A DNA stretch of 64,000 nt from Ascaphus truei (GCA_036426205.1 CM071570.1:6527747-6591746); one strand, 5' to 3'; positions 10,860 to 22,622 are shown, numbered from the stretch's first letter. Notes: generated by a model not told the origin, from the letters alone. Numbers and translations are program-made.

Positions 10860-11430
10860 AAGTATGAGGAATATTGCACCTCAATAATGACCTTACCTGA
10901 GCAATCAAGAAGGACCTAGATGCCATCCGTGCCCCCTCATTGGTAACCATCCCCGGTGCCTCATTGTTTCCCTGCCCTCATCTGGGGTTTCCTTTAGTAG
11001 TGTCAAACCCAACTCCTCCTCCAACACTATCCATTGACATAGCCACACCATCCACACGGTGTGTGCACACATTGAGGCATGGCAGAGCATGCACCCGTGG
11101 GCCCAGTGAGACAGGCAACACACCATCACAAAAGAGGTGCAGAATGGAAATGATTGTATATATCGCTGATGCATGTAGGCTTGATGAATGGGCCAGGAGG
11201 CCCCAAAACTTTGCTCTATTGTGCATATGTAACAATGTGTGTCTGCTAACCTTTCCTTCCCCTGTGTGTTCTGATCTTTCTGCATTGCTGATGTTTATTT
11301 TTGATATATTAAAGAAGAAACTTGGTGAGAGCCATATTCTGGCTGACCTAGTACATCCAGGTACAAGTAATGTATTAAAAGGCTAGACTTTGATTATGGT
11401 CTTTTTTTAATTGTAATGTATATTTTGTTA
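10860..11430. other. Probable 3' part of the Myb-like element
   Basis: The stretch has a weak open frame (10940-11386) without a recognisable domain and an ATTAAA-type signal near 11308. I treat it as the untranslated or decayed downstream part of the same repeat. Confidence 0.3.
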
Positions 11431-11434
11431 AATT

Positions 11435-11512
11435 CATTTTTCATGATTTTCTCTGGGTGAAACGCGTCGGTGGGGAGATACCTTAGTTTTTTTTACTACC
11501 TGACCAAATAAA
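11435..11512 (+). ncRNA. Degenerate hammerhead-like module followed by AATAAA
   Basis: GAAACGCGTCGG at 11459-11470 is preceded by ATGAT about 25 nt upstream and followed by AATAAA at 11507-11512. The GTC at the putative cleavage position fits the NUH rule of hammerheads. The 5' half of the core is poorly preserved. Confidence 0.35.
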
Positions 11513-12007
11513 CAGCTTAATTTGTATGGGAACGCATGCTCTGTGTTTTTTCTATTTTTTTCCAATGGTAGTGCACCGTTCTTCTCAATTTTCTTGCAAG
11601 CAGCATACATAGACGGATGGCACACGCAGGACCCTAGGACATACAGTGGCGGCCAACCTGAGTCTAAGACGGCTAGATCCGCGGCTCTCAGATTATCCAG
11701 GTTAGGTGCGTTTTTTTGTCGTTTTCGCCCAGAGTGAACTGCGTTATTTTCGCGCTCGTGATATTAGCATTTTATTCTCGCTGTCTGCAATACTGCAATG
11801 CTGTGTAAAAACTCAGGAGGGCGTTTGCGAGCTGTTGTCTTGGAAGTCTAATACCTTCGCGGTTCAACCTACGTCAGCACACAGTCTGTGTGTGCGCACG
11901 CAGTAATTGTAAATTTGCATACAGTACAGTACAGTATGTTATTTCTTTGAACTGCTGCACAACTAATCCTTCATCCCTCCCCCACGCACACACAAACTCT
12001 TATCGAC

Positions 12008-12262
12008 AGACACCTCCACAGAGTCATTCATTTTCTGAAGTTAGTTAGTCATTGTGTTTTTAATCCGTCCCTAGCCGAGCGTCAATCGCCTCACTGCGCC
12101 TGCGTGTACTCTAATACTTTTAGAGATGGGAGCTTGCTGCTTACTGCGCATGAGTCACCCAAACCCCTCTCTCCACAGAGTCGTTAATTTTCTGAATATT
12201 GCCATTGTGTTCTTAATCCGTCCATAGCCGACCTACAAAGCCTCAGTGCGTCTGCATGTAAT
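12008..12262. repeat. Local direct duplication of about 95-100 bp
   Basis: The block near 12015-12115 and the block near 12170-12262 both read 'ccacagagtc', 'attttctgaa', 'cattgtgtt', 'ttaatccgtcc' and 'tagccga' in the same order. About 50 bp separate them. I see no coding signal. Confidence 0.7.
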
Positions 12263-12658
12263 CACCCCCCCCCCAACCCTTTGAGGCTTTGTTTACGGTA
12301 ACGCTTAGGAAAATCCCTTCTCGATTTTGAAATGTAAATCCGATTTGCACAGCATTGTGAGAATTGAGAGTTATAAAAACCATTAACTGATTCATTGGTG
12401 TACTGTAGGGGTGGGGGGGGGGGGGTTGTGGTTGTTGTAAATGATTATGACGTGCAGGAATGTGAATAAATATTTATTTTATCAGGAACCAAAAAATACA
12501 AATATAAAAATAATCATGAATAATACATAATGCAGTCTTTATTAAATTCTTTTGGCAGATTGAAATTGGATAAACATTTAGAAAACATTTCTAAAACATG
12601 GGGAAACATGAATATTGCACATTTATAAGAATATTATTTAATAATATATACTGTAATG

Positions 12659-12661
<3 letters not shown>

Positions 12662-12703
<42 letters not shown>
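12662..12703. repeat. (TA)n microsatellite
   Basis: An uninterrupted TA run of about 21 units. Confidence 0.95.
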
Positions 12704-12706
<3 letters not shown>

Positions 12707-13234
12707 CATATTGTTTGTTCATCTGTATTTGCGTTCTTCCTCATTCTGTGTACAGTACAAGTAGTTAGCTTCATTGCGAGAGGAGAGGTTTTGTGTACAT
12801 CATTACTGCTGTTTATATACTGTACATTTTACTGTACAAACAGATTAGACTGGACACAAAACCCCACCTCCCCCTAGGCCACCCTTTTTTCCTTAAACGA
12901 CAAGAAAACAAAAAATTAGTGCAGTTATGTGCGTACTGTATTATGGCATTGTGTGATGTGTTGTAATACTGTAGATGGCTGGTGTTGCTTTCTCTGGAAA
13001 GAAAAAAATTGAGCAGTTAGTAGTCAGTTACTGTAGTACTGTCAAACTAGTCTATAATGGAACTACTGTATACTCTGACTACTGTTAAATACTATGTACT
13101 ATAACCTTATGGCTGGTGCTGCTCTCTCTGTAAAGAAAAAACTGTAACTACTGTATACTCTGACTATTGGGAAAGACAAAATCTGTGCCATATTTACCTG
13201 TATCATACTGTACTTACAATACTACAGCACAGTA

Positions 13235-14308
13235 CTACATTCCTGATGCTTGCCCATTACGCGCGATGACAATGGGCAACACAGTGGCAATATGGTCTAT
13301 ATATTTATTGCAGCGTTCCACGGTGAGTACATCGTTCCAAAAACTCATTATGCCTTTCAACAACTCGTCCTTTTTGGAGGGTTTTGCCACTTTCCGGATA
13401 TGGTCCTTCAGCTGATGCCAGACCATTTCGATCGGAATGAAGTCTGGCGATCTGTCATTGGAAAAAAAGGACAATTAGTTTAAGAGATACAGTACACAGT
13501 AAAAACTGTGGGAAACCAATGAGACACGGTTACCACACTTACTCCGCTGGCATCTTCACCCAGTTGATACCGCTTTCAAGGATATGCGCTGTTTACACGG
13601 TGTGCTTCCGATCGTTGTCCTGGTAGAAGCGGTGACCATTCGGGAACTCGCGTGTGATGTTGTCTTGGAAGAAAGCTTTATTCATGATTCCTATAGCAAG
13701 AAACGAAAAGTGCTCAAAAAACTGCACAATAGTACAGTACAGTGCATACAGTAAGTCTACACTAGTAAAGTACAGCGCATAAGGCTACATTATATTTGAT
13801 ATGTTTTACCTTCAAAGATGACAATGCATCCTGGTCCACGCCTAGAGATGGCATCCCACACATGCAGCTTCACGGGGTGTTTTAGCAGCAGCTTCAAAGA
13901 TATGCGGCCTTTTTTGTGGAATGCAAAGCTTGCAAATCTCTCCAGCGACACAGTAGACTCATCAGTGAAGATGCAATCCTGGAAAGTTTCCCCACTGTCG
14001 ATCCATGCCTGGGCCTGGACCAGTCTTTTAATTTTGTTTGCGTCCCGTATCATGGGGCACGCTCTGTAATGACAAGGAATAAATAATTTTAGCGGTACAG
14101 TACAGTTTCCTAAACAACACTTTTACCTCCTGTACTGTCCAGTACTAACCTCAAACGTCCATATTTCCATCCAATGCTGCGTCTCATCTTCTTTATGTTG
14201 GTCTCGGATACAGCGAGAATGTGATTTTCCTGCAGAGTGTATTTGACCCTTAATGCACTCCTCTCATCATTCTCCTCACTTATTTTGTCCACCAGAAGAG
14301 TTGTCTCC
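13235..14308 (-). CDS. Transposase exons 2-5: linker and DDE domain
   Basis: Exon 2 is 14308-14150, exon 3 is 14063-13810, exon 4 is 13690-13543 and exon 5 is 13451-13235. Every junction keeps the frame and restores family motifs, for example PAE|SPD across intron 4 and IFEG|IMN across intron 3. The introns are about 85-120 nt and rich in TACTGTA motifs. The gene ends TAG at 13235. Confidence 0.85.
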
Positions 14309-14397
14309 CTACAATGTAAAGAAAAACATTCCGGTAAGTAAAAAAAATTAGAGACAGTTGATCAAGAGGATACAATATATTGTTCTATTAATACAGT

Positions 14398-14555
14398 ATG
14401 CAGCAATATAAAACTGTTGAAATATAAATATACAAAATATATATACTGTTGTAATATAAATATAAATATACAAAATATATACACTGTTGTAATATAAATA
14501 TACAAAATATATATACTGTTGTAATATAAATATAAATATACAAAATATATATACT
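14398..14555. repeat. A/T-rich satellite, left part
   Basis: About five units of roughly 32-38 bp built on 'tgttgtaatataaatata' and 'caaaatatatatac'. The array resumes at 19746 on the other side of the LTR element, so the element split a single array. Confidence 0.85.
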
Positions 14556-15573
14556 TGTAACTCTGCTTCCCCCCTTCCCCCAGACTCTACGGTGGTGTCT
14601 AGGGTGCATGAGGGCGGATTACATGCGGTGTGGTGCACACTTGTGAGGAACAGGAGGGCTTGAGCTTCCTGCGATGTTATTGGGGAGCCAGGACCGGGCT
14701 TCTGGGGTGGTAGCTTCCATGATCTCTTAGTGGTGCAGCGCCTCCATCTTCTATACTCCCAGGTATATGGCACAGGACCGGTATAGAAGAACCCCTTGGG
14801 TCCCAGGGTAATAGCTTCCAATTCACACACAGTCTTTGGTAACAAAGGATAGTCTCTTTTATTAGCAGATCAGCAACTCCCCACGGTAGTGGCGTCCAGT
14901 AGCCGCAACAACAACAGCCAAGCTGTACTTATTACTCTGCTCGCCTCCCACACAGATAATTCCTCCTCTCCTTCCCTCCAAGTCTCTCCTCCAACAGGAT
15001 GGTCTGGGCTAGGGCTTGAATACTCCGTGGCCCACGCCCGAGGTTATCCTTGCGGTGGGTCTAGGATTCTCCCCATCACCCCTGGCAGTGGGGTGAGGGC
15101 ATTGGTCCACCAAGTCTATAATTCTATCAGCTCTACTAAAGGAAGCTGAATCTCTCCACTCCTCTCTCTGCTCCTGCACTCTGCGCAGGGGAGACTGTGG
15201 TCTTCTCCAACTCGTCGGACCGATCCGCAGGACTCTTCGACTCACGGCATACTAACTGAACTGTCTACTCTCAGCATAACTAACCAGCAACTCCAGACTC
15301 TCGGTATCCCTAACCAGCAGTTCCAGACTCTCGGTATCACTGACTCTACTCACAGGAGTTGGCTGCTAAATATAGAGCTAGCCTGCCTCTTGTGATGTCA
15401 GCAGAATCTACCCTCTTGCTCATGCCTGCAGCAGAGTCCAGGCCTGCATCTACCACTCAGGACAGGGCTATGAAGGGGGAAAACCAATGATGATTACTGG
15501 TGCCTGATCTTAACAGGACTTACCACAGTAGAAGGAAGATAGGTATAGCCTGTGCTGTTTACAGGGGGCTACA
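14556..15573 (-). repeat. 3' LTR of the gag-only element
   Basis: Nearly colinear with 18735-19745 over its whole length with scattered substitutions. Over a sampled 200 bp I count roughly nine differences. It starts TGTAAC and ends GGCTACA on the plus strand. Confidence 0.9.
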
Positions 15574-16084
15574 CTCTCCCTATGGTGGAATCCAATGGTC
15601 CCCACTTGGACCTATTTTTAGCAGACCCATCCTGCGGCAAACCACCTGGGAAACAGCACACATAACATTGTCATAATACATGGCATAATGAGGTAGTTCA
15701 ATACAAGTACACCCGGGTACTCCCAACATGGAGAACCCTACAGATTGTGCTTTGGATCAGGCTTTCTTACCCGCCGTCCATTTTGATCCATGACGGTCAC
15801 AGCGAACGATAGGACCGTCCCATACTCAGGCCTGTATGTAACACCGTGCATGTAGATACACCTACCAATGCTCCATATACGTACTAGCTCACTAATTTTA
15901 TCCTCATTGTGATTCCCTACCTGACAGAACATGGTCCGAAGGTATTCCTGGACTGCCTCCCTGAGCCAACTGTCTCAGTTCTCTTCAATTTATCTCATGA
16001 TGGGCTCAGGCACATAGGGATACGCATACCCGTGTGACTACCGGTATCTAGCGACTATGGCCCTGTCAGCTTGACTTAGTTTGG

Positions 16085-18340
16085 TTAGTTGGCGGTGCCC
16101 TGCCCTGCTCGGCAGTATCCAAATAAAGCCTCCTCTGGAGCTACCTCATCGTACAATATACTGGGGCCTCGAGGTACAATCAGTTTCTGTTCTATCTCCC
16201 TAAACCGGTGATCTAACTCATCCTCCACCTCCTGCGGAGTGAAAGAAGCAGCCGCCCACCAATGATCTACTACATCATTTTTAATTAATAAGAACCGCGT
16301 ACGGTCCATCCCCTCGTGGTCTCCGGTGAACAAAGGCACCCACCATTTGTCGCGGTGTTCGTACTCTGCTGAATGACTAGTGCGTTCTACATCAGACTCT
16401 ACCTGTGATGATACACCGGACGTACCCGCATCAGTAGATCGCGAGCAATCTCTCCTTCCCTTGGCATTATAATACGTAGTGGGGTACATTTTATGCAGCA
16501 CTTTGCTGGTAGACCCAGCCTCTACTGGAGTATGAAACCCACGGGCCCTCCCTCTAGCTGCAGGAGAAAACGGCACAGGGTTAGGTACAGGTATAACACT
16601 TGAATACGGTATCTCCCCATCAGACCCTTCATCACTCAACTCCCAGTCCCACAAGTCATTGGCGTATTTGAGGGATTTACATAGCTTATCCCTGGTAGGT
16701 CCCAGTGGCACCACTCGTGACGGAGCAGGGGCAGTGGCCGGGGCAGTGGAGCTATGGGCCGGGGCTTGGGGAACGTCCAAGGCATTGTCCAGCAAGCAGG
16801 TGATACCACGCCAAAGGAACCTTTGCTTAGAGTCACTCCCCGCCATACTTCTGGCTTCTCGGGAGGGGCCTCGACTCTGTAGGATAGCCAGGGCAATGGC
16901 TGAGTCTATGCTTCGAGAGGAGAACACTCCTCCAGGCCTTCAATTTCCGGAGGAACCGGAAACGACGTCATCAGGATCGCCTGCAGAATCTCCACCCGCT
17001 CCGTGGTCACGCACCGGAAGTGCGTCGAGGACCTGCGGTGGCGGTGACGGAGCAGCCGGTACAAGGTCGAACAAGTAGGCCTCAAGCCTCTCTTTCTCGT
17101 TCGCTGGGATTGCGGTCTGCGCCTGGCGGGAGTAAGGGGGTGGTGGAGTTTCCTTACCGCTCCGCTGCTTTTTGATGACATCGGGCTCCTCTAGGATCGT
17201 CTCAGTCTCCGTCTCTGCCGCACTGGGAGTCACCACTGCGGTGGGACTCTTACGGGCTTCCGGCCGTCGAATGGTTTCCGGACTTGTCTGCTCTCTCTTG
17301 ATGCTTTTGGGGTGGTTCGCCGGTAGGCGCATCGCCCCCGATGTCATGCCAATCTCTTCCTCCGAAGAAATCACGATCGGTTCCTCCGCTGTGGAGTCAC
17401 CTGGTTCTTCGGCGATACAACCAGTGGGTATAGGTACAAAGTGTTCTTGCTCTGGTACCTCCACTGCGGTCGCGCTCTTCTCTGTTGCCAGCTCGCTTAG
17501 TTCAATAGCGAGCTGAGCCTTGGTTCCTCCCGATTTGGTATAACGGGGACCCAGGGCAGTCTTTTCTTTACCTTCCACCACCTCCGATAATGTTCCCGGA
17601 GAGGCACCCCGCGGAGTTCCGAACAAAGGCCACGGCTCATTCGGCCAAAGGTAAAACGCGCCATAAAGAGGGCATCGGGCCCTGGTGCTTGGTACCGCGC
17701 CCGGTATCCCGCAGTGGACGCACAAACACCGAATGTATTCATGCTCAGCTACCTCCACTACCAGTAGGCCTCCTGGTAATTGGTAGATGGAAGTACTCAT
17801 CTCAGACATGGTTCGTTCAGGGTGGGAACAGCTCAGTGTTCCAGCTGCTTGCTCCTCGAATGCCAGACAAAAGTGAAGCTCTTCGCTCAGGCTTCCGGTC
17901 CCTCCCTTCGCTGGGGAGGACTCTCTTGATTGGCTCTCCTTGTGCCCCCTCCCTCTGGTGGAATCCAGAGGTGGGATCTTTTCTTCTTCAGCGTGACGTG
18001 ACCTGGCTTTCTGACTATTCACGGCACAGGTGGGTGGGCTTTCGGCTTTCGCTCCTCTCCGCTCCCCTTGCAAAGAATCCGGGTTTGGCGCCAAATTATT
18101 ACACATGTCCCGCCACATTCTCCTGATAGTCTCTGTGCACAACGCACGTGCTTGCTCCAGGCTTGACGGGAACCGCCATTTTAGATCACTGTTCTTGCTC
18201 CGCGGAGCACATGTAGAGATGGACGCCATCTTGGATGAGTCCTCCAAATGCCCATGTGCCCTATCCTCAGTGTCTAACGGGTATCTCGTACCTAAACACT
18301 GACTGACTGCCAACTGTGTGCTCTGCATTCTGTTTCTCAC
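16085..18340 (-). pseudogene. Gag-like polyprotein frame with one in-frame TGA
   Basis: One minus-strand frame runs about 750 codons, interrupted by a single TGA at 16940-16942. The first part (466 codons) has a cysteine/histidine-containing stretch (CLCVHCGIPGAVPSTRARC), a long acidic, proline-rich region and a PPPPY motif, which is the type of late-domain signal that recruits NEDD4-family ligases in retroviral Gag. The second part after the TGA continues without homology I recognise (DNALDVPQAP, DHRFREIEQKL). No zinc-knuckle nucleocapsid motif is evident. Calling it gag rests on position, length, PPPY and lack of enzyme motifs. Whether the TGA is a readthrough site or decay cannot be told from one copy. 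Confidence 0.6.
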
Positions 18341-18734
18341 TAACTTGAGGAGGCTTGTACCCCAGGCTCAGCGGAACTCCTCTCCTCCATGCGCTGTACT
18401 CGATGTCTACCATGCAAGTGTTCTGTGGTGCGTGTGTGTGGGTGATAGCTATGGTACCTCTTGTCTAGGTACGGGTGTCTCCTGCTTTTGGCCACTCATA
18501 GCACGGGCCCTGGGACATGGTCCCTGGACTGGTTAACAGGCTGACCCCCCCAGTTGCCTCACGCTACCTGCCTCAAGGGACTCGGTCAGCTCTAACTATT
18601 CACCCTTCCTACGCCACCTCCTATGGGCGCCCATCCTTCTCCAACACTTGCACGGAGAGTGCATCTCACTCTGCCCATTCCGCCTTGCTATAAGCCGGTC
18701 CTGTTCTGACATATCTCTCAGCAGCGCCTCCAAA

Positions 18735-19745
18735 TGTAACCCTGCTTCCCCCAGATTCTACGGTGGTGTCTAGGGTGCATGAGGGCGGATTACATGCTGT
18801 GTGGTGCATACCTGTGAGGAACAGGAGGGCCTGAGCTTCCTGTGATGTTATTGGGGAGCCAGGACCGGGCTTCTGGGGTGGTAGCCTCCATGATCTCTTA
18901 GTGGTGCAGCGCCTCCATCTTCTATACTCCCAGGTATATGGGACAAGACCGGTATAGAAGAACCCCTTGGGTCCCAGGGTAATAGCTTCCAATTCACACA
19001 CAGTCTTTGGTAACAAAGGATAGTCTCTTTTATTAGCAGATCAGCAACTCCCCACGGTAGTGGCGTCCAGTAGCCGCAACAACAACAGCCAAGCTGTACT
19101 TATTACTCTGCTCGCCTCCCACACAGATAATTCCTCCTCTCCTTCCATCCAAGTCTCTCCTCCGACAGGAAGGTCTGGGCTAGGGCTTGAATACCCCGTG
19201 GCCAACCCCCGAGGTTATCCTTGTGGTGGGTCTAGGATTCTCCCCATCACCCCTGGCAGTGGGGTGAGGGCATTGGTCCACCAAGTCTATAATTCTATCA
19301 GCTCTACTAAAGGAAGCTGAATCTCTCCACTCCTCTCTCTGCTCCTGCACTCTGCGCAGGGGAGACTGTGGTCTCCTCCAACTCCTCGGACCGATCCGCA
19401 GGACTCTTCGACTCATGGCATACTATCTGAACTGCATACTCTCGGCATAACTAACCAGCAACTCCAGACTCTCGGTATCCCTAACCGGCAGTTCCAGACT
19501 CTCGGTATCACTGACTCTACTCACAGGAGTTGGCTGCTAAATATAGAGCTAGCCCCGCCTCTCGTGATGTCAGCAGAACCTCCCCTCTTGCTCACGCCTG
19601 CAGCAGAGTCCAGGCCTGCATCTACCACTCAGGACAGGGCTATGAAAGGGGAAAACCCATGATGATTACTGGTGCCTGATCTTAACAGGACTTACCACAG
19701 TAGAAGGAAGATAGGTATAGCCTGTGCTGTTTACAGGGGGCTACA
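18735..19745 (-). repeat. 5' LTR of the gag-only element
   Basis: In the element's orientation it begins TGTAGCCCCC at 19745, has a TATATTTA box around 19538-19545, an AATAAA at 19029-19034 and ends GGGTTACA at 18735. This order (U3 with TATA, then poly(A) signal, then U5) supports the orientation. Confidence 0.9.
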
Positions 19746-20000
19746 TACTGTTATAATATAAATATACAAAACATATATACTGTTGTAATATAAATATACA
19801 AAATATATATACTGTTGTAATATAAATATACAAAATATATATACTGTTGCACACAAATATACAAAATATATATACTGTTGTAATATAAATATACAAAATA
19901 TATATACTGTTGTAATATAAATAAAAATATACAAAATATATACTGTTGTAATATAAATATAAATATACAAAATATATATACTGTTGTAATATAAATCTAC
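19746..20000. repeat. A/T-rich satellite, right part
   Basis: About seven more units of the array seen at 14398-14555. It lies in the first coding intron of the transposase. Confidence 0.85.
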
Positions 20001-20096
20001 AAGAATATAAATTATATTTAATTCTGTACTGAAGATGTATAGAACATTTTTGGATCAAATTTTTTTTTCAAAGTTTTATAAATATACAGTACTTAC

Positions 20097-20284
20097 GCGT
20101 TTGTTACCCTTGGTGCCCTTTTGCGTTCTCTGTTTTTTCCGTGTGCATGATAGCTCACGGTGGTTGCTGGCACAACGAGGCCAGAAGTAGCTAACCAGCG
20201 TTGGATAGCAGCAATTCGGTGTCCGCTCGTGTACATCTCCTTAATTCGCATGCTGAGATCCTTGGAAATCTTTTTAACAACCAT
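20097..20284 (-). CDS. Transposase exon 1: helix-turn-helix
   Basis: The start at 20284 (MVVKKISKDL) is preferred to the upstream methionine at 20350 because an intron acceptor lies between them. The exon ends RAPRVTN plus two bases, then donor GTAAGT at 20096. The residues resemble the paired-like HTH that binds Tc1 inverted repeats. Confidence 0.8.
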
Positions 20285-20359
20285 TGCTGCGAGTAGAAAG
20301 AAATACAAACACAAGAATGTATATTCGATGTTTAGTCGATGTGTATTCAATGTGCAGTG

Positions 20360-20500
20360 AATCTACAAAATGGATGGTGTATTTATACGTTAATGACTCA
20401 CATTAGAGTACGCCCACTTTCAGTACCTGTACCTCATCGCCATGCATAAAAGGTTACACACTTTGCATAGCCCACCACTCGATGATCTTTATCTGAACTT
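20360..20500. promoter_or_regulatory. Divergent promoter with back-to-back TATA boxes
   Basis: On the minus strand TATAAATAC lies at about 20383-20391, some 100 nt before the transposase ATG. On the plus strand ATAAAAGG lies at about 20446-20453, some 80 nt before the ATG at 20529. Placement fits two genes fired from one short intergenic region. No expression evidence is available from sequence. Confidence 0.55.
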
Positions 20501-20528
20501 GCAACTTGGCATTGTGCCACCTGCTTCC

Positions 20529-22014
20529 ATGGAGCAACCCCGATTTTACGGACGCAGGAACCCTCTCGCCTCTGCCGTGCCTGTCATGCAGAAAAAGCAA
20601 AAGGCGGTTGCCATTTCCACGCCAAGGCAAAAGCAACAGGCTAAGGCCAATAAAGAAAACCTTCTGCTGACCCTAAAGGCTAAGAGTTTTCATAGACGTC
20701 AGCCTTTTTATGTCAAGAAGATATACGGGGATGTACTCTCGACGCAAAACGATTGGCAGCCAACCCATCGAACCCGCAGACCACCACCTCCCATACGCTT
20801 CGACGACTCTGCCGCCGCTGTCCCGGAAATCTTCAGCCCGTCTTCTCCACCCCTCGTCCTCGACGCTGTCGCCGCCCTCCCGGGGACCCACAGGCCATCT
20901 TCTCTGATTCTATCCGACGACGCTGCCACCTTTGAAATCCACGGGTCACTTTCTCCTTTGCTCTTAGACGACTCTGCTTCTCGCCCGGAAATCCAAAGGT
21001 CACTTTCTCCATCCCTCTTCGACGACGCTGCCGCTTCTCCTCTACCGGATATCCACAGGTCACCTCCTCCACCCTTCTTCGATGTTGCTGCTGCTTCTCT
21101 CCATGGAACCCCCATCTCATCCTCCGTTGCACCCATCCACCCAGATGTCCACACGCCATGCACAAGAAGCAGCTCGTTAGACCGGATGCTGAATGGGATA
21201 AGTGGGGATCTCCCCGGGAACTCAATTGTGCTAGCAAAGATAGTTCTGCTTCTGGAGACCATGTTAAATGTGGAGCAACGGATGCTACATATGGATCAAC
21301 GGATGATACATATGGATCAACGGATGCTAAATATGGATCAACGGATGTATCGACGGATGGAGAAGATAGAGGCTGACATAGCGGGTATACATCGTTTGCT
21401 CGGTGTTAATGCCCCTGTTTCCCCAACGCCAGAGCAGGGGGGTGACATGGATGTGATGAATGGGAGCATCGACCCCCTTCCATCACCAAGTGCACCCCCT
21501 CCACCAGAAGATGTAGTGTACATGTATGCCATTGAGGAGGACATGACAACCCCATCAAGACTACGACAGGAGACAACACGGCGACCAAGACCGGAGGAAA
21601 GCTTCCTCCCAGACAACCTACCATCGCCCGTCGCCTCAAGCACACCCGCTCGCAGAAGACCCACATTCGCTCGCATCGATACGGTGCCCGACATCACCCT
21701 GCGTGATCTGACACCGGTGCTTAGGGAGAAGTATAGGGTGATAGGGTGCACCCCACAAGTATACCTAGTTACTTTTTAAGCACCATGTTCCCTACTCGTT
21801 GTACTGCGACTGGGCCTTCAAAGTGAACTACGACGGAAATCACGTAAAAAAGGCGCTTCCTGCCAATTTCAGAAAGAACATTCTGGATGAAATGCGGCGC
21901 TTTTATCCAATTACAGATCCTGTAATGAAAGGCGTTCGAGACTGCATTAATGGCGTTTTGCGCCATGCAAGGAATCGGCCATGGACGGACAATGTGGTGG
22001 ACTTTCTGGATTAA
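20529..22014 (+). pseudogene. Accessory protein with repeats, coiled coil and BEN-like C-terminus
   Basis: The main frame runs to TAA at 21777-21779. I prefer the start at 20529 (MEQPRFYGRRN) over 20442 because the TATA-like box lies between them. Order: a basic N-terminus, about five imperfect 20-residue repeats containing FDD or LDD and IHRSLSP (about 20800-21110), four short repeats of the type MLHMDQRM (about 21258-21345, likely coiled coil) and a Pro/Ser-rich linker. A +1 shift near 21770 leads into a second frame (21799-22014) with KKALPANFRKNILDEMRRFY and GVRDCINGVLRHARNR. That spacing resembles a BEN domain, a DNA- or protein-binding fold of chromatin factors. AATAAA follows at about 22088. 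The gene diverges from the transposase, which suggests an accessory transposon protein. BEN is tentative. Confidence 0.5.
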
Positions 22015-22168
22015 TCACGGGAACTGTAAGACCATTCTGTTGTGCTGAACTGTGCTGTACTGTACATGTTTTGACTTGCTGTACTTAAATAAAGAAGATG
22101 TTGTTGTGTGTTTTTTAACTTGTATTTATACAGACATGTTTTAACTTGCTGTACACACACACAGGACC

Positions 22169-22267
22169 TGCACAATTCCAGTCCCTGAGGGCCGCAAACA
22201 GGCACGGTTTTCAAGGTTGTCCTGAAAACCGGGCCTGTCTGCTGCCCTCGAGGACTGTACTGGTGCA
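22169..22267. repeat. Short foldback repeat of about 100 bp
   Basis: The arm starting TGCACAATTCCAGTCCCTGA is complementary, with mismatches, to the arm ending GAGGACTGTACTGGTGCA. The centre is 'ttcaaggttgtcctgaa'. It resembles the element at 52390-52578 in general plan. Confidence 0.7.
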
Positions 22268-22622
22268 GACTGTTTTGCACACCATCCCACTGTATATGTT
22301 TTGACTTGTCGTTCTTTGATAAAGGAGATGTTGCGGTTTGTATATTTTATGAATAAAGAATTTGTTTTTAAAACATGTGACTGTAAACCATACTGACTGA
22401 CTGTAAATGTTTTTACTTTCTATACATAAATGTTTTCACAACTGTAGCAGTAAACCATACACCTGTTGATGTTTTGAATTGCTGTGCACTTAAAATGTTT
22501 CTACATTGTACAGTATTTGTAAATAAATATTTTTGTACTTATGCCACCAATAAAAGAACATGTTGATTTGTTTTACGTTGTTCGATTGGCTCCTTTGCTA
22601 CTGTAACAAAATACAGTGTTTC

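Larger units (their letters stand above)
14552..19749 (-). mobile_element. LTR retroelement with gag-like coding, no pol
   Basis: Two direct repeats of about 1 kb (14556-15573 and 18735-19745) begin TG and end CA. They are flanked by the same four bases, TACT, at 14552-14555 and 19746-19749. Coding is on the minus strand, so the 5' LTR is the right one. The internal part is only about 3.2 kb and holds one long gag-like frame. I see no protease, reverse transcriptase, RNase H or integrase. A purine stretch (AGGGAGAG, minus) abuts the 3' LTR. This is a non-autonomous, gag-only type element, or a deleted endogenous retrovirus-like copy. Confidence 0.9.
13235..20284 (-). pseudogene. Tc1/mariner-type transposase gene with five coding exons
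   Basis: Five minus-strand segments join in frame through GT-AG introns: 20284-20097, 14308-14150, 14063-13810, 13690-13543 and 13451-13235. They total 966 nt, or about 321 codons, close to the roughly 340 residues usual for Tc1 transposases. Domain order is an N-terminal helix-turn-helix (KDLSMRIKEMYTSGHRIAAI), a linker (IKKMRRSIGWKYGRLR) and a DDE catalytic domain. The DDE motifs are CIFTDES in exon 3, FYQDNDRKH in exon 4 and SPDFIPIEMVWHQLK in exon 5. A TAA just after KHTV in exon 4 breaks the frame, so this copy is probably inactive unless the stop is a sequencing error. Donors are mostly GTAAGT-like. The first coding intron (20096 down to 14309) contains an A/T satellite and a 5.2 kb LTR element. 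A strong acceptor (tctttctactcgcag) right before the ATG suggests another intron in the 5' UTR. Confidence 0.85.

Noticed and set aside
20442..20528. Upstream start for the BEN-like gene
   Set aside because: The TATA-like ATAAAAGG lies at this start, so transcription would begin after it. The start at 20529 is more plausible.
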